Source: Verrucomicrobiota bacterium (lineage in GTDB: Bacteria > Chlamydiota > Chlamydiia > Chlamydiales > JAEYWL01). From it: a stretch of 40,149 nt of DNA. The notes under the pieces were generated by a model, which was given only the letters and a program-made list of their open reading frames with translations, ran no database searches and was not told the origin of the DNA. This document shows positions 1 to 9,588 of the stretch, in pieces. Numbering within the stretch: the first letter of the stretch is position 1; each line of letters starts with the position of its first letter. Location: contig JAEYWL010000130.1 of assembly GCA_023428915.1 (NCBI GenBank), positions 1-40,149 on the forward strand, in the 5' to 3' direction. Position numbers and translations under genes: made by a program.

Positions 1-1
1 T

Positions 2-763
2 TTTTTTGAAATGCCTGCGGCGTTGGTCGTTTTTATAGAAAACCACGACCAGGTTGCCAATACAGGCAGAGGTGAGCGGCTTGCCCATATTTCAGATCCG
101 GGATGTTTTCGCGCTATGACAGCGTTATTGCTGCTCGGCCCTAATACGCCATTGTTATTTCAAGGTCAAGAATTTGGTTCCAGCAAACCCTTCTATTACT
201 TTGCTGATCATAACGATGATTTGAATAAACTTGTGCACTCGGGCAGGAAAGAGTTCTTGGAGCAGTTTCCCCGCTTAAGCTCAAAAGAGGCTAAATCTTA
301 TATCCCTGATCCTTCCAACCCCATGACATTTACCCGTTGCAAGTTAGATTTTTCAGAGAAAGAGCGTCATGCTCACTACTGGGCATTGCATTTAGATTTA
401 ATTAAATTGCGGAAGCAAGATCCTGTATTCAGCCGAATGTCAGAACTTACTGTTGATGGTGCTGTGTTAAATGAAAATGCCTTCATTCTCCGCTACTTTG
501 GCAAAGAACACGAGCGCTTGCTCTTAATAAATTTTGGCCCTGATTTAATTTATAATCCTGCTCCAGAGCCTCTATTAGCGCCTCCAGCAGGCATGAAATG
601 GAGCCTGCTCTGGTCCAGCGAAGCCCCTGTTTATGGGGGTGAGGGAATTCCGGCGATCAATATTCCCCATTTGAAATTGCCAGGGCATTCAGCGTTAGTG
701 CTCAGAACCGCAGTCGAAAAAAAACGGCAAAGCAGGGAGGAGGACAGCAGCAATGGCGAATAG
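2..763 (+). CDS. treZ: Malto-oligosyltrehalose trehalohydrolase, C-terminal part (partial at window start)
   Basis: This is the C-terminal part of a GH13 enzyme that cleaves maltooligosyltrehalose to release trehalose, the second step of the TreY/TreZ route from glycogen. The reading frame is open to the first base of the window, so the ATG at base 11 is internal and the true start lies upstream. Visible family signatures are ENHDQVANTGRGER (the NHDQ region IV of GH13 trehalohydrolases), then LLLGPNTPLLFQGQEFGSS and YFADH, in the order usual for TreZ. The C-terminal beta domain follows, to about residue 250. The stop overlaps the start of the glycogen debranching gene by 11 bases, which suggests one transcript linking glycogen breakdown with trehalose formation. 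A treY gene would be expected upstream but cannot be seen. Confidence 0.9.
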   Translation, partial: FFEMPAALVVFIENHDQVANTGRGERLAHISDPGCFRAMTALLLLGPNTPLLFQGQEFGSSKPFYYFADHNDDLNKLVHSGRKEFLEQFPRLSSKEAKSYIPDPSNPMTFTRCKLDFSEKERHAHYWALHLDLIKLRKQDPVFSRMSELTVDGAVLNENAFILRYFGKEHERLLLINFGPDLIYNPAPEPLLAPPAGMKWSLLWSSEAPVYGGEGIPAINIPHLKLPGHSALVLRTAVEKKRQSREEDSSNGE

Positions 764-2786
764 CGAACCGTACAACAAATTGAACCGGGATGAGTATTGG
801 CATAAGGAATGGCTGGTGACAAATGGCTTGGGAGGGTTTGCTTCCTATTCGATTTGCGGGGCTCCGATGCGCAAATACCATGGGTGGTTGATTGCAGCTC
901 TGCCTGCGCCTTTTGGACGGACAAATCTTTTAAATTATATCGAAGATGTCCTTGTACTGCCTGATAAAAGGGAAGTTCCGCTTTCATTAATCAAGCATTA
1001 TCAAAAGGATCTCCCTGCTGCAGAACTGCCTGATGTGGAATTTTTTCTAGATAGCGGACTTCCTGTTTGGCATTACTACTACGATGGCATTATCTTGGAA
1101 AAACGGGTCCATTTGATTAACCGCCAAAATACTGTGCATGTCAGCTATCACTTGATTTCTTCCGGCGAGCCTGTAGAAATTAAATGGCGCCCTTATTTTC
1201 ACTTCAGGAGCAATGAACAGCCTGTTAATTCTGTAATTCCCAATGAAACTTACCAAGTCTCTGCCAAGGATCGCCATTACGAGGTGCAATGCGAACCTTT
1301 TCCAGTCGTGCGCCTGTTGAGCTTTTCCGACGCACCTTTTACTTTAGACCGGCATGCCTTCGATGATGTGTTTTATGAAGTTGAGCTCAAAAGGGGATAT
1401 GAATCTGTAGGAACGCTTACCAGCCCAGGCTTTTTTACCGCAAAACTGCAGCCCTACGAAAAAACAACTTTTGCTTGTTCTACAGAAGCCTGGGAAACTC
1501 TTAAAGTATTATCGCCCAATGAAGCGCTTTTTACAGAAAAATTGCGGCGCCGAAATTTGCTCAAGTCTGCCGGCGCCATTACCGGCTCCTCTTCAATTGA
1601 ATCCTTGGTTTTAGCCGCTAACCAGTTTATATTCACCCCCTACAATAGGCAAGAGGATCTCATACGCTTGCAAGCATCTGGTGAAGAAATTAAATCCATT
1701 ATTGCCGGTTTTCCCTGGTTTACAGACTGGGGCAGGGACACCATGATTTCATTGGAGGGTTTGACATTAACTACAGGGCAAGTAAATACCGCTTACACCA
1801 TTCTGCGTACATTTGCCTATTATGTAAAGGACGGCCTGATCCCGAATATGTTTCCTGATGGGGAGAAAAAAGGGATTTACAATACAGCTGACGCCACTCT
1901 GTGGTTCTTTCACGCAACTGACAGGTACATTCAATACACGAATGACACCGAAATATTGGACTTTCTCCTGCCGAAGTTTAACGAGATCATTAGGGCTCAT
2001 GTGCATGGCACCCATTACGGGATAAAAATGGATGAAGATGGCCTTTTGAAACAAGGCCAGGAGGGCTATCAGTTAACCTGGATGGATGCAAAAGTGGGCG
2101 ATTGGGTAGTGACGCCCCGCCGCGGCAAAGCCGTTGAAATTAATGCCCTCTGGTATAATGCCTTAAAGCTGATGGAGACTTGGACCGGGAAGCCATTTGA
2201 TTTTACGCAAACCTGCTATGAATCATTTAATAAACGGTTTTGGAATGAAAAAAAACACTATTTAAATGATGTAGTCGATGGGGAGCAGGAAGCTGTAGAT
2301 GAGGCAATGCGCCCTAATCAATTATTTGCTATTTCACTGCGTTTTCCCGTCTTAGTTGAAAAGTACTGGCGTCCGGTAGTTGATATAGCGGCAAGGGATT
2401 TGCTTTCGCCTGTTGGGCTGCGCACCCTAGGTCCCCTGCATCCAGATTACAAGCCCTATTATGAAGGGGACTTAAAAGCGCGCGATGCCGCTTATCACCA
2501 AGGCACTATCTGGCCCTGGTTGATTGGGGCATTTATTGATGCCTGGCTAAAGGTCTATCCAGAGAAAACCGATGAAGCTTATGGCTTTGTAAAGCATCTT
2601 GAAGATAGTCTAAACACAAACTGCATGGGGACGATTGCAGAAATTTTTGATGCAACAGCCCCTTTTCAAGGGCGCGGGTGCTATGCCCAAGCCTGGAGCG
2701 TGGCTGAAGTTTTGCGCATCCTGGCAAAAGTCAAACCCGGCATTAATAACGCACCTCCGGAGAAAAAATATTGCTTATTGGCCTAA
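753..2786 (+). CDS. Glycogen debranching enzyme, GH133 amylo-alpha-1,6-glucosidase
   Basis: Cytoplasmic enzyme predicted to remove alpha-1,6 branch points of glycogen. At 677 residues it matches the short archaeal/cyanobacterial-type debranching enzyme, not GlgX (GH13). Residues about 15-235 resemble the GDE N-terminal domain (WLVTNGLGGFAS, RKYHGWLIA). Residues about 275-660 are the (alpha/alpha)6 catalytic domain, with WFTDWGRDTMISLEG near 321, TWMDAKVGDWVVTPRRGK near 441 and GTIWPWLIGAF near 583. A strong GGAGGAGG lies about 8 bases before the ATG at 753, inside the end of treZ, so the two are probably translationally coupled. The stop overlaps the stop of the convergent czcA-like gene by 4 bases. 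Family assignment is firm; the exact substrate is inferred. Confidence 0.9.
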   Translation: MANSEPYNKLNRDEYWHKEWLVTNGLGGFASYSICGAPMRKYHGWLIAALPAPFGRTNLLNYIEDVLVLPDKREVPLSLIKHYQKDLPAAELPDVEFFLDSGLPVWHYYYDGIILEKRVHLINRQNTVHVSYHLISSGEPVEIKWRPYFHFRSNEQPVNSVIPNETYQVSAKDRHYEVQCEPFPVVRLLSFSDAPFTLDRHAFDDVFYEVELKRGYESVGTLTSPGFFTAKLQPYEKTTFACSTEAWETLKVLSPNEALFTEKLRRRNLLKSAGAITGSSSIESLVLAANQFIFTPYNRQEDLIRLQASGEEIKSIIAGFPWFTDWGRDTMISLEGLTLTTGQVNTAYTILRTFAYYVKDGLIPNMFPDGEKKGIYNTADATLWFFHATDRYIQYTNDTEILDFLLPKFNEIIRAHVHGTHYGIKMDEDGLLKQGQEGYQLTWMDAKVGDWVVTPRRGKAVEINALWYNALKLMETWTGKPFDFTQTCYESFNKRFWNEKKHYLNDVVDGEQEAVDEAMRPNQLFAISLRFPVLVEKYWRPVVDIAARDLLSPVGLRTLGPLHPDYKPYYEGDLKARDAAYHQGTIWPWLIGAFIDAWLKVYPEKTDEAYGFVKHLEDSLNTNCMGTIAEIFDATAPFQGRGCYAQAWSVAEVLRILAKVKPGINNAPPEKKYCLLA

Positions 2787-5700
2787 AGGAGGGTTTTAGT
2801 TGTTTTCTTCTTTCCATTAAAAATCCTATATAAGGAGGGCAAAACAAAAAGGGTTAAGATTGTGGAGGAGACAATGCCGCCAATGACTACTGTTGCGAGC
2901 GGTTGTTGAACTTCTGCTCCTCGTCCTGTTGCCAGGGCCATGGGAATAAATCCAAGCGAGGCCACAAGTGCAGTCATCAAAATAGGGCGCAAACGCAGCA
3001 CCGAGCCTTCAATGATGGCGTCTTCCAAAGAGAAGCCTTTTTCTTCATACAGCCGCTTAATGAAGGAAACCATGACGATTCCATTCAATACGGCAACGCC
3101 GGAAAGTGCAATGAAACCCACTCCGGCAGAAATGGAAAGGGAGATGTCTCTGAACCACAAGAAGATAACACCGCCTGTTAGGGCCAAAGGAACCCCTGTA
3201 AAGATAATGAGGGCATCTTTAAGCGAGCCGAAAGTCGAAGTAAGCAAAATAAAAATAAGCCCCAATGCAATGGGCACAACAATTTGCAATCTTTCTGTTG
3301 CGGAAATTAACTGTTGAAACTGCCCGCCCCATCTCAACCAATAACCAGGAGGCATCTTCACTTGCCTGTCAATTTTTTCTTGCGCTTCTTCAACAAACCC
3401 GCTGAGATCTTTCCCTCTTACGTTGGCAGTGACATTAAGCACCCTTTTCCCATTTTCCCTGCTTATTTGGTTGGGCCCTTCTTTTATTTCCAATTCAGCG
3501 ATATCTTCTAAGAGGATAGCAGGATATTGGCTCGGACTGGATGCCGTAAAGTTTTTAAGGGGGATCGGGATTCTTTTTAAATTTTCAATGTCTTCCCTTA
3601 TTTTTTCAGGCAATCTGACAATAATTTCAAAGCGTTTGTCGCCTTCAAAAATTTCACCTGCCTGTTTTCCCTTCATAGAAGTTGCTATAATGTCCTGGAC
3701 ATCTGAGATGTTCAAGCCATAACGGGAGAGCCTATTTCTGTTAAGGGACACTGTCAAAACCGGAAGGCCTGTAGCTTGTTCAATCTTAATGTCAGAGGCT
3801 CCTGGTGTTTCCTTCAAGACTTTTTCAATTTCTTTTCCGATTTGTAAAAGGGTGTCCATATCATCCCCGAAAACCTTGACAGCGACATCGCTTCTTACTC
3901 CGGATATTAATTCGTTAAAGCGCATTTGAATAGGCTGGGTGAACTCATAATTATTTCCTGGAATTTGTTTTAAAGCCTTCTCCATACGCGACACTAATTC
4001 CATGCGAGGCAAGCTTGGATCAGGCCATTCAGACCGGGGTTTTAATATAGCATACCCGTCGGCTACGCTTGGCGGCATAGGGTCGGTTGCAATTTCCGCA
4101 GTGCCAATTTTTGAAAAAGTTTCCTGCACCTCCGGAAATTCTTTTAACTTTCCTTCTACAAGGCCTTGCATGGTTAAGGCTTGAGATATGCTTGTTCCGG
4201 GTATCCTTAAGGCATGAATAGCCATATCCCCTTCATCCAGATTGGGCAGAAATTCCCCTCCCATGCTGCCAGCTAAAAATAGGCAAAAAACAACAAACAC
4301 ACTCGCAGCAAAAACGACGGCGTAGCGAAAAAACAGAGTCGTCCTTAAGAGAGGTTCGTAGATTTTCTTAGCCAAACGGATGAGAGTATTTTCTTTTTCG
4401 GAAACTTTGTTTCCAAGAAACGTAGCAATGGCAGCCGGGATAAAGGTAATAGACAAAATAAGCGCGCCTGTAAGGGCTAGCAATACTGTGAAAGCCATAG
4501 GGTGGAACATTTTACCTTCTACCCCGGTAAGGGTTAGGATCGGAAGATAAACGACCATGATGATAAAAACACCAAAAATACTTGGTTTAATGACTTCCTG
4601 TGCGGCATCTGATACAACGGAAAACCGCTCTTCTTTAGCAAGCAGCCGGCCAAGCTGGGTTTGTGCTTCGGAAAGTTTTCTTAGGCAGTTTTCAACTATA
4701 ATTACTGCTCCATCGACGATGATCCCAAAATCAATGGCCCCCAAGCTCATCAGGTTGCCGCTGATTTTGTTGGCCACCATTCCGCTTATGGTAAATAGCA
4801 TGGAAAGGGGAATGATAAGAGCAGTTATAAGCGCTGCCCGAAAATTACCCAAAAGGATAAATAAAACAATGACCACTAGCAGGGCGCCTTCAGAGAGGTT
4901 TTTTTTTACTGTTTCTATGGTTGCATCCACCAGAACTGTGCGGTCATAAACCGGTTGAGCCACCACTCCCTTGGGTAAAGTTTTATTAATTTCTTTAAGT
5001 TTTTCGGCTACGGCGTGAGACACTTCGCGGCTGTTCTCCCCCATCAGCATAAAAACAGTCCCTAAGACAACTTCTTGGCCGTTGAAAGTCGCCGCCCCTG
5101 TCCTTAATTCTTCTCCTAAAATGACATCGGCTACATTTTCAATATAAACAGGAAGGCCGTCCGAGGTCTTAACTACGATGCGTTTAATTTCTTCGAGATT
5201 TTTAATCTGCCCTGGGGACCTGATTAAATATTGTTTGCCGTTGCGTTCTATGTAGCCCGCCCCTATGTTCGAGTTGTTGTCTAAAAGGGCATTGATAATG
5301 TCATTCAACCCTAGGCCATAGGCAACGAGGCGGTCAGGATAAGGCGTCACGTGAAATTGTTTAACGTACCCTCCGATAGAATTGACATCTATAACTCCTG
5401 GCGTATGGCGCAGCTGGGGTTTGATTATCCAGTCCTGTATTGTCCGCAAATCCGTCGGATTATGTTTCTCAGTGCTTTTGTCCTCGCTTTCTTTGACAGC
5501 ATACATGAAAATTTCACCAAGTCCTGTAGCGATCGGCCCCATGATCGGGGTTATATTGCCGGGCAGCTTGCTTTTGACTTCTTGTAATTTTTCACTAATT
5601 AAAGGCCTTGCAAAATAGATGTCTGTCCCGTCTTTAAATACTACTGTGACTTGAGAAAGCCCATATTTAGAAAGGGACCTTGTATAGTCAAGGCGGGGCA

Positions 5701-5926
5701 AACTCGACATTATCGTTTCGATGGGAAAAGTGATGCGCTGTTCAACTTCAAGCGGGGAATAACCTGGAGCCTCCGTATTGATTTGCACTTGCACATTGGT
5801 AATATCAGGAACTGCGTCAATCGGAAGATATTGGTAGTTATAGATGCCAAACCCTGCCAATATAAGAACGCCAAGGAATGTAATCCAATTATGCTCTATA
5901 GAGTATTTAATGATTTTATCAAGCAT
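2783..5926 (-). CDS. czcA: CzcA-like heavy-metal RND efflux pump, inner-membrane subunit
   Basis: Proton-driven RND transporter of the heavy-metal efflux (HME) family, 1047 residues, normal length. It is the last gene of a minus-strand czcCBA-type operon. Two blocks of transmembrane helices flank periplasmic loops. The fourth-helix signature DFGIIVDGAVIIVEN at about residues 395-410 has the Asp/Asp/Glu pattern of the CzcA-type group (Zn, Co, Cd); copper pumps such as CusA carry a different version. The start at 5926 lies 9 bases after the adaptor stop and has AGG about 7 bases upstream. The stop codon overlaps the stop of the convergent debranching enzyme. Divalent-metal substrate is inferred from the signature only. 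Confidence 0.92.
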   Translation of the reverse strand: MLDKIIKYSIEHNWITFLGVLILAGFGIYNYQYLPIDAVPDITNVQVQINTEAPGYSPLEVEQRITFPIETIMSSLPRLDYTRSLSKYGLSQVTVVFKDGTDIYFARPLISEKLQEVKSKLPGNITPIMGPIATGLGEIFMYAVKESEDKSTEKHNPTDLRTIQDWIIKPQLRHTPGVIDVNSIGGYVKQFHVTPYPDRLVAYGLGLNDIINALLDNNSNIGAGYIERNGKQYLIRSPGQIKNLEEIKRIVVKTSDGLPVYIENVADVILGEELRTGAATFNGQEVVLGTVFMLMGENSREVSHAVAEKLKEINKTLPKGVVAQPVYDRTVLVDATIETVKKNLSEGALLVVIVLFILLGNFRAALITALIIPLSMLFTISGMVANKISGNLMSLGAIDFGIIVDGAVIIVENCLRKLSEAQTQLGRLLAKEERFSVVSDAAQEVIKPSIFGVFIIMVVYLPILTLTGVEGKMFHPMAFTVLLALTGALILSITFIPAAIATFLGNKVSEKENTLIRLAKKIYEPLLRTTLFFRYAVVFAASVFVVFCLFLAGSMGGEFLPNLDEGDMAIHALRIPGTSISQALTMQGLVEGKLKEFPEVQETFSKIGTAEIATDPMPPSVADGYAILKPRSEWPDPSLPRMELVSRMEKALKQIPGNNYEFTQPIQMRFNELISGVRSDVAVKVFGDDMDTLLQIGKEIEKVLKETPGASDIKIEQATGLPVLTVSLNRNRLSRYGLNISDVQDIIATSMKGKQAGEIFEGDKRFEIIVRLPEKIREDIENLKRIPIPLKNFTASSPSQYPAILLEDIAELEIKEGPNQISRENGKRVLNVTANVRGKDLSGFVEEAQEKIDRQVKMPPGYWLRWGGQFQQLISATERLQIVVPIALGLIFILLTSTFGSLKDALIIFTGVPLALTGGVIFLWFRDISLSISAGVGFIALSGVAVLNGIVMVSFIKRLYEEKGFSLEDAIIEGSVLRLRPILMTALVASLGFIPMALATGRGAEVQQPLATVVIGGIVSSTILTLFVLPSLYRIFNGKKKTTKTLL

Positions 5927-5934
5927 GTCTAACC

Positions 5935-7224
5935 TTAATGGTCATGCGCGGCTCCTGATTTTTCTAAGTCCGCCTTGAGGATATAGCTGTTCTCAGAGAC
6001 ATACATATCCCCGTCCGATAATCCGGAGATAATTTCTACCCATTCCTTATCCCTTCTTCCAATCTTGACAGGGGCGATTTCAAATACATTTCCTGCGGAA
6101 ATAAAAACAACATCCCAGTTCCTATAAGTCTGCAAGGCGCTGTCCTTGATTGCAACATTGACCCTGGGATTATCAACGGTAATTTCCCCTGAGATAAACA
6201 ATCCGGGCCTCCAAGCTTCTTTGGGATTTTTTAAGACAGCCCTGGCAACAACGCTTTGCGTGCTTTCATTTCCAATTGGGGAAATGTAAGAAATGGTCGA
6301 TTCCTGGCTAAGGCTGCCATCCAAGCTTGTAACTGTTACAGGATCTCCTATTTTTACTTTAGAGAGGTCGTGGCGGTAAATATTAAAATCAGCCCATACC
6401 GAGGCCAGATCAGAAATAACAAAAACATTTTCCTGGCCGGATAAGAACATGCCTATGTTAATGTCCCTCTTAATGACCATGCCTTCTATTTCAGATTTAA
6501 TGGTGTAATTTTGCAAGCTTTCATTGCTCTCGATAATTGCCAGGGTTTCCCCTTTGCGCACATAATCTCCAAGCCGTTTATAAACTCCTTTGACGACCCC
6601 AGGAAATCTAGGGCTAATAAATACTGTGGCTTCCTCATTTGGCACAATTTTACCCATGACGCTCAAAGTGATCTTTAAAACTTCTGGTTTAGCTTTTTCA
6701 ATCTTGATCGAATTTTGCTGGATTGCTTCCCGGGAAAGCGCCACCCTTCCCTCATAGGATGCGTATTCCCACTGGTAGGTTTTTCCCTTAAACACAGCTG
6801 CCGCATTAACTTTAAAAGAATGCGGTTCGGCAGCATCGACTGTGCTTTCTAGATAATTTCCTTGTTGCTTAAAAGGGATATTTTCCGTGCGATTAATCCG
6901 CTTTAATGCCATCCGATAGTTGATCTCAGCAGGGTTGATGGGCGACCCTTCTTTGTCATAAAAATACACCCTGAATTTGGGAAGGCTATTTTTTGGTTCA
7001 AAAATGGCAATCTCAACTTGCAAATCTCCTTCTTCTAGAAGCCTTCCTTGATGCGGTCCTTTTTTAAACTCCTCATGGGCATGTTCTACATCGGGCTCAT
7101 GGGTATTTTCCTGAGCGCTGAATAATGTGTAGAAGAACGAAGGCTTTAAAACAAATCCCGTCACAAGTCCTAAACTGATAATTAATAGGATCACTATATT
7201 TACTATTATTGATTTGTTTTTCAT
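5935..7224 (-). CDS. czcB: CzcB-like periplasmic adaptor (membrane fusion protein) of metal efflux system
   Basis: Adaptor linking the RND pump to the outer-membrane channel. It has one N-terminal membrane segment (about residues 5-25), then a His/Glu-rich stretch (HEPDVEHAHEE) and a CzcB-type N-terminal domain with GPHQGRLLEEGDLQVEI. The barrel-sandwich/lipoyl halves follow (GVVKGVYKRLGDYVRKGETLAIIES and EIEGMVIKRDINIGMFL), then beta-barrel and membrane-proximal domains. The C-terminus ends in AAHDH. His-rich segments fit metal binding. I prefer the ATG at 7224, one base after the upstream stop; a GTG at 7233 would add three residues and overlap that stop by 8 bases. Translation is probably coupled to the upstream gene. 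Confidence 0.9.
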   Translation of the reverse strand: MKNKSIIVNIVILLIISLGLVTGFVLKPSFFYTLFSAQENTHEPDVEHAHEEFKKGPHQGRLLEEGDLQVEIAIFEPKNSLPKFRVYFYDKEGSPINPAEINYRMALKRINRTENIPFKQQGNYLESTVDAAEPHSFKVNAAAVFKGKTYQWEYASYEGRVALSREAIQQNSIKIEKAKPEVLKITLSVMGKIVPNEEATVFISPRFPGVVKGVYKRLGDYVRKGETLAIIESNESLQNYTIKSEIEGMVIKRDINIGMFLSGQENVFVISDLASVWADFNIYRHDLSKVKIGDPVTVTSLDGSLSQESTISYISPIGNESTQSVVARAVLKNPKEAWRPGLFISGEITVDNPRVNVAIKDSALQTYRNWDVVFISAGNVFEIAPVKIGRRDKEWVEIISGLSDGDMYVSENSYILKADLEKSGAAHDH

Positions 7225-7225
7225 A

Positions 7226-8464
7226 CTATTCACAAATTATAGCTTTTGAACCCGTTAACCCTTGAAGGATCGCTAAGGCTTTATGAAATTCTTTTAAGGC
7301 TTGCAAATAACGAATCTTGGATGTCCGGTAGGCTCTTTCTGTTTCAATTAATTCCAAATAATTATATCTGGCTAGTTCATAACCCTTATAGCTAAAGTCA
7401 TAAGCTTTTTGCGCAGCCGGCAAAACAGAATTTATTAGCAGGTGTAATTCATAAGAAATTGTTTGAATCGCGGCATAAGAGGCATTAAGCTCGTTAAGCA
7501 GCTTCACCCATAATGCTTCCCTTTCCTTCTCCAGCTTCTCGAAATTTTCCTTAGATTCTAAAATTCTTCCCTGATTGCGGTCATTAACCGGAATAGGGAC
7601 AGTGAAGCCTACAACCCAGACCCATTTTTTAACTTCCTCTAGATAACGAGGGCCGCCGTTCAAATTGACATCGGGATAAGATTTGCTTTTTTCTAAGAGG
7701 ATTTTTGCCGATCTCAGGTTGCTTTCAAAATAGGAGCGTATGATTTGAGGGTGTTCTTGAATCAAATTCCCCATTTTATCTAAAGAAATGATCTCAGGGA
7801 TCCAATTTAAATCTCCCAATGCAAACACACTTTCATTGTTTGCATCCCCCCATTGAGCTGCTAATTTGTTTTGAGCGATTTGCAGATCATTTTGTGCATT
7901 ATTTAAATCAATACGGGCCGTGTTTAATAAAACAATGAAGTTAGATTCCTCAATGACAGAGGCCTTTCCGGCCTTGACCCGCTTTTCAACCACTGAGGAG
8001 AAGTTTTGCAGGACCTCCAGGTTCTCTTGCAAAAAAACTAGTTTTTGCTGGTTGAACAGAACCTCGATAAAGAGCAGCGTTGTTTCAACAAAAAGCTTTC
8101 TTTTCATCACCTCATAGTCTAATGCGACCCGGTCTTTTTCTGTTTTAGCCAATTTCACCCTGGCCTGCAATTTGCCGCCGAGCTCGATCAATTGGCTTAA
8201 CATAAAAGTTGTTTGCATAAAAATATGCGCATTAATGTTTTCAGTGAGCACATCAAGAGTAGGATTCGGTTGCAGGCTTGCTTGTAAAATCCTGGCATCC
8301 CCGGAACGGAAATCATAGTCGAATGCGTTAAGTTCCGGATTATTTAAAAGAGTTAAAGCTAAGGCATCAGCTAAAGAGTAAGAGTGGGCGGACAGAGATT
8401 GAAACGGAAACAAGCACAGATTCAAAACAAGCAGATATTTTAGCATCCATTTAATAGGGGTCAT
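7226..8464 (-). CDS. czcC: CzcC/TolC-family outer-membrane efflux channel
   Basis: Outer-membrane factor completing the tripartite metal pump; first gene of the operon. The ATG at 8464 gives 412 residues and a clear Sec signal peptide (MTPIKWMLKYLLVLNLCLFP, then FQSLSA). It is followed by the TolC-like repeat start SYSLADALALTLLNNPEL and long amphipathic helices. A frame extending to 8551 would put 29 residues ahead of the signal peptide, which makes no sense, so I reject it although no strong Shine-Dalgarno is visible at 8464. The helical hairpins around VFLQENLEVLQNFSSVVEKR and the repeat near the C-terminus (YNYLELIETERAYRTSKIRY) are typical of the CusC/CzcC branch. It is followed by the adaptor with essentially no gap. 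Confidence 0.87.
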   Translation of the reverse strand: MTPIKWMLKYLLVLNLCLFPFQSLSAHSYSLADALALTLLNNPELNAFDYDFRSGDARILQASLQPNPTLDVLTENINAHIFMQTTFMLSQLIELGGKLQARVKLAKTEKDRVALDYEVMKRKLFVETTLLFIEVLFNQQKLVFLQENLEVLQNFSSVVEKRVKAGKASVIEESNFIVLLNTARIDLNNAQNDLQIAQNKLAAQWGDANNESVFALGDLNWIPEIISLDKMGNLIQEHPQIIRSYFESNLRSAKILLEKSKSYPDVNLNGGPRYLEEVKKWVWVVGFTVPIPVNDRNQGRILESKENFEKLEKEREALWVKLLNELNASYAAIQTISYELHLLINSVLPAAQKAYDFSYKGYELARYNYLELIETERAYRTSKIRYLQALKEFHKALAILQGLTGSKAIICE

Positions 8465-8754
8465 GCATGAAATCTTTACAGCCTCTCTGTACATTGTAAA
8501 ATGATTATTTAAATAACTCCAATTTTCCGAAATAAGAATCGAAAAATCCAATAAAAATAATTATTTTGCAGGTCCGGCACACCCAGCATAAGCAGTACTT
8601 CTCTAAATAACAGGAAAGAATTTAAATTTTAAATTTATAGGTTATTGAATTAATAAATGCTCTTTGTTTGATTGTTGATTAAAATTTAGGTTATATAGTT
8701 TATTATTTTGATAATTGTTATAATTAGCTGTTTTTATTTAATAAAGAGTTAATT
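8465..8754. promoter_or_regulatory. AT-rich divergent intergenic region
   Basis: About 290 bases between the divergent metal-efflux operon (minus) and the 277-residue unknown gene (plus). It is strongly AT-rich. A TATAAT at 8719-8724 could be a -10 box for the plus-strand gene, but no good -35 hexamer stands at the right distance. I see no palindrome that would be an obvious metal-sensor operator, no hairpin terminator and no RNA gene. Confidence 0.35.
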
Positions 8755-9588
8755 ATGCAAATAACTAGATCCATTAAAGCTGCTGAACTTCCGCTAAATC
8801 AAATTAAACAACAAACGGGCCGTTTTTTAACGCCAGTAAAGCCTCAAATCCTAGATAAAACCCAATGTTTGTTCCACGGCATTGCTTTTGATGACTTATT
8901 TAAAATCCCCTCAATTATTGAAAAAGGTCTTTTTTCTTCTCAGGCCGCTAAAGAAAAAGGAATAACTTTGCAGAGGACAAGCAAGTATGCGTTCAATGCA
9001 GCCGATCGCGTAAGTCTGGCAGAGCCTGAGAAAAAGCATAGGATTAATGCAAATGCTTTTGATGCGTATGCCCTTTATATAAAGCATTCGCTCAGTTTTG
9101 CCATTAACCCAAAAGGAGTGGCTTTAGTTCCCGATCTTTCTCCTATACCGGGTGAAGTTCAAGTAAAAGATAGCATACCTTCGCAGGCCATCTTAGGCGC
9201 CATGCTGCCGGAAAGTTTTGAAACCATTGCTTTGAGCGAGTTGCCAAAGTCTGCTGATAGCAGCAAGCCAATTGCTGTAATAGCGGCAAGAGCCCTTGCC
9301 CTGTATCGATTTTTGGCTCAAACAACGGGCATGCATGATGCGGCATTAGAAACTTGGTTTGAAGAACAAGCCAGCCAGCCGGAAGTCTATGGGCAAAAAA
9401 AAGAGCTGCTTAAACAGATGCGGACTTGTTTTTTAGAAAGCATGGAGAAAAAATTTGAAAAACCCGCCTCGCAAATCCTCTATTTAGATATACTTCGTTC
9501 ATTAGTACCTGAAGGATTTCCAATTTACACAAGCGGCGGGGAGTTGTGCTGTGAAGAAAGTAGTCATCGAAAGGCCGGGGGGATATAA
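8755..9588 (+). CDS. Unknown protein, possibly ADP-ribosyltransferase-like fold
   Basis: 277-residue protein without signal peptide or membrane segment; I do not recognise a named family. Residues about 38-60 (CLFHGIAFDDLFKIPSIIEK, then GLFSS) resemble the opening strand-helix of ADP-ribosyltransferase-like domains such as DarT ('H-I/G ... L..I...GL.S'). Next come ADRVSLAEP near 80, SLSFAINPK near 106 and GEVQVKDSIPSQAILGAMLP near 127. This order mimics the His / aromatic-or-other / Glu layout of ART domains, with H40 and the Glu of GEVQV as candidate catalytic residues. The second half is helical and unassigned. The start has a weak AAAGAG upstream. The gene end overlaps the next gene by 38 bases. 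Function is open; a toxin or host-directed enzyme is speculative. Confidence 0.75.
   Translation: MQITRSIKAAELPLNQIKQQTGRFLTPVKPQILDKTQCLFHGIAFDDLFKIPSIIEKGLFSSQAAKEKGITLQRTSKYAFNAADRVSLAEPEKKHRINANAFDAYALYIKHSLSFAINPKGVALVPDLSPIPGEVQVKDSIPSQAILGAMLPESFETIALSELPKSADSSKPIAVIAARALALYRFLAQTTGMHDAALETWFEEQASQPEVYGQKKELLKQMRTCFLESMEKKFEKPASQILYLDILRSLVPEGFPIYTSGGELCCEESSHRKAGGI

Noticed and set aside
8465..8551. N-terminal extension of the CzcC-like protein
   Set aside because: It would place 29 residues in front of an obvious signal peptide.
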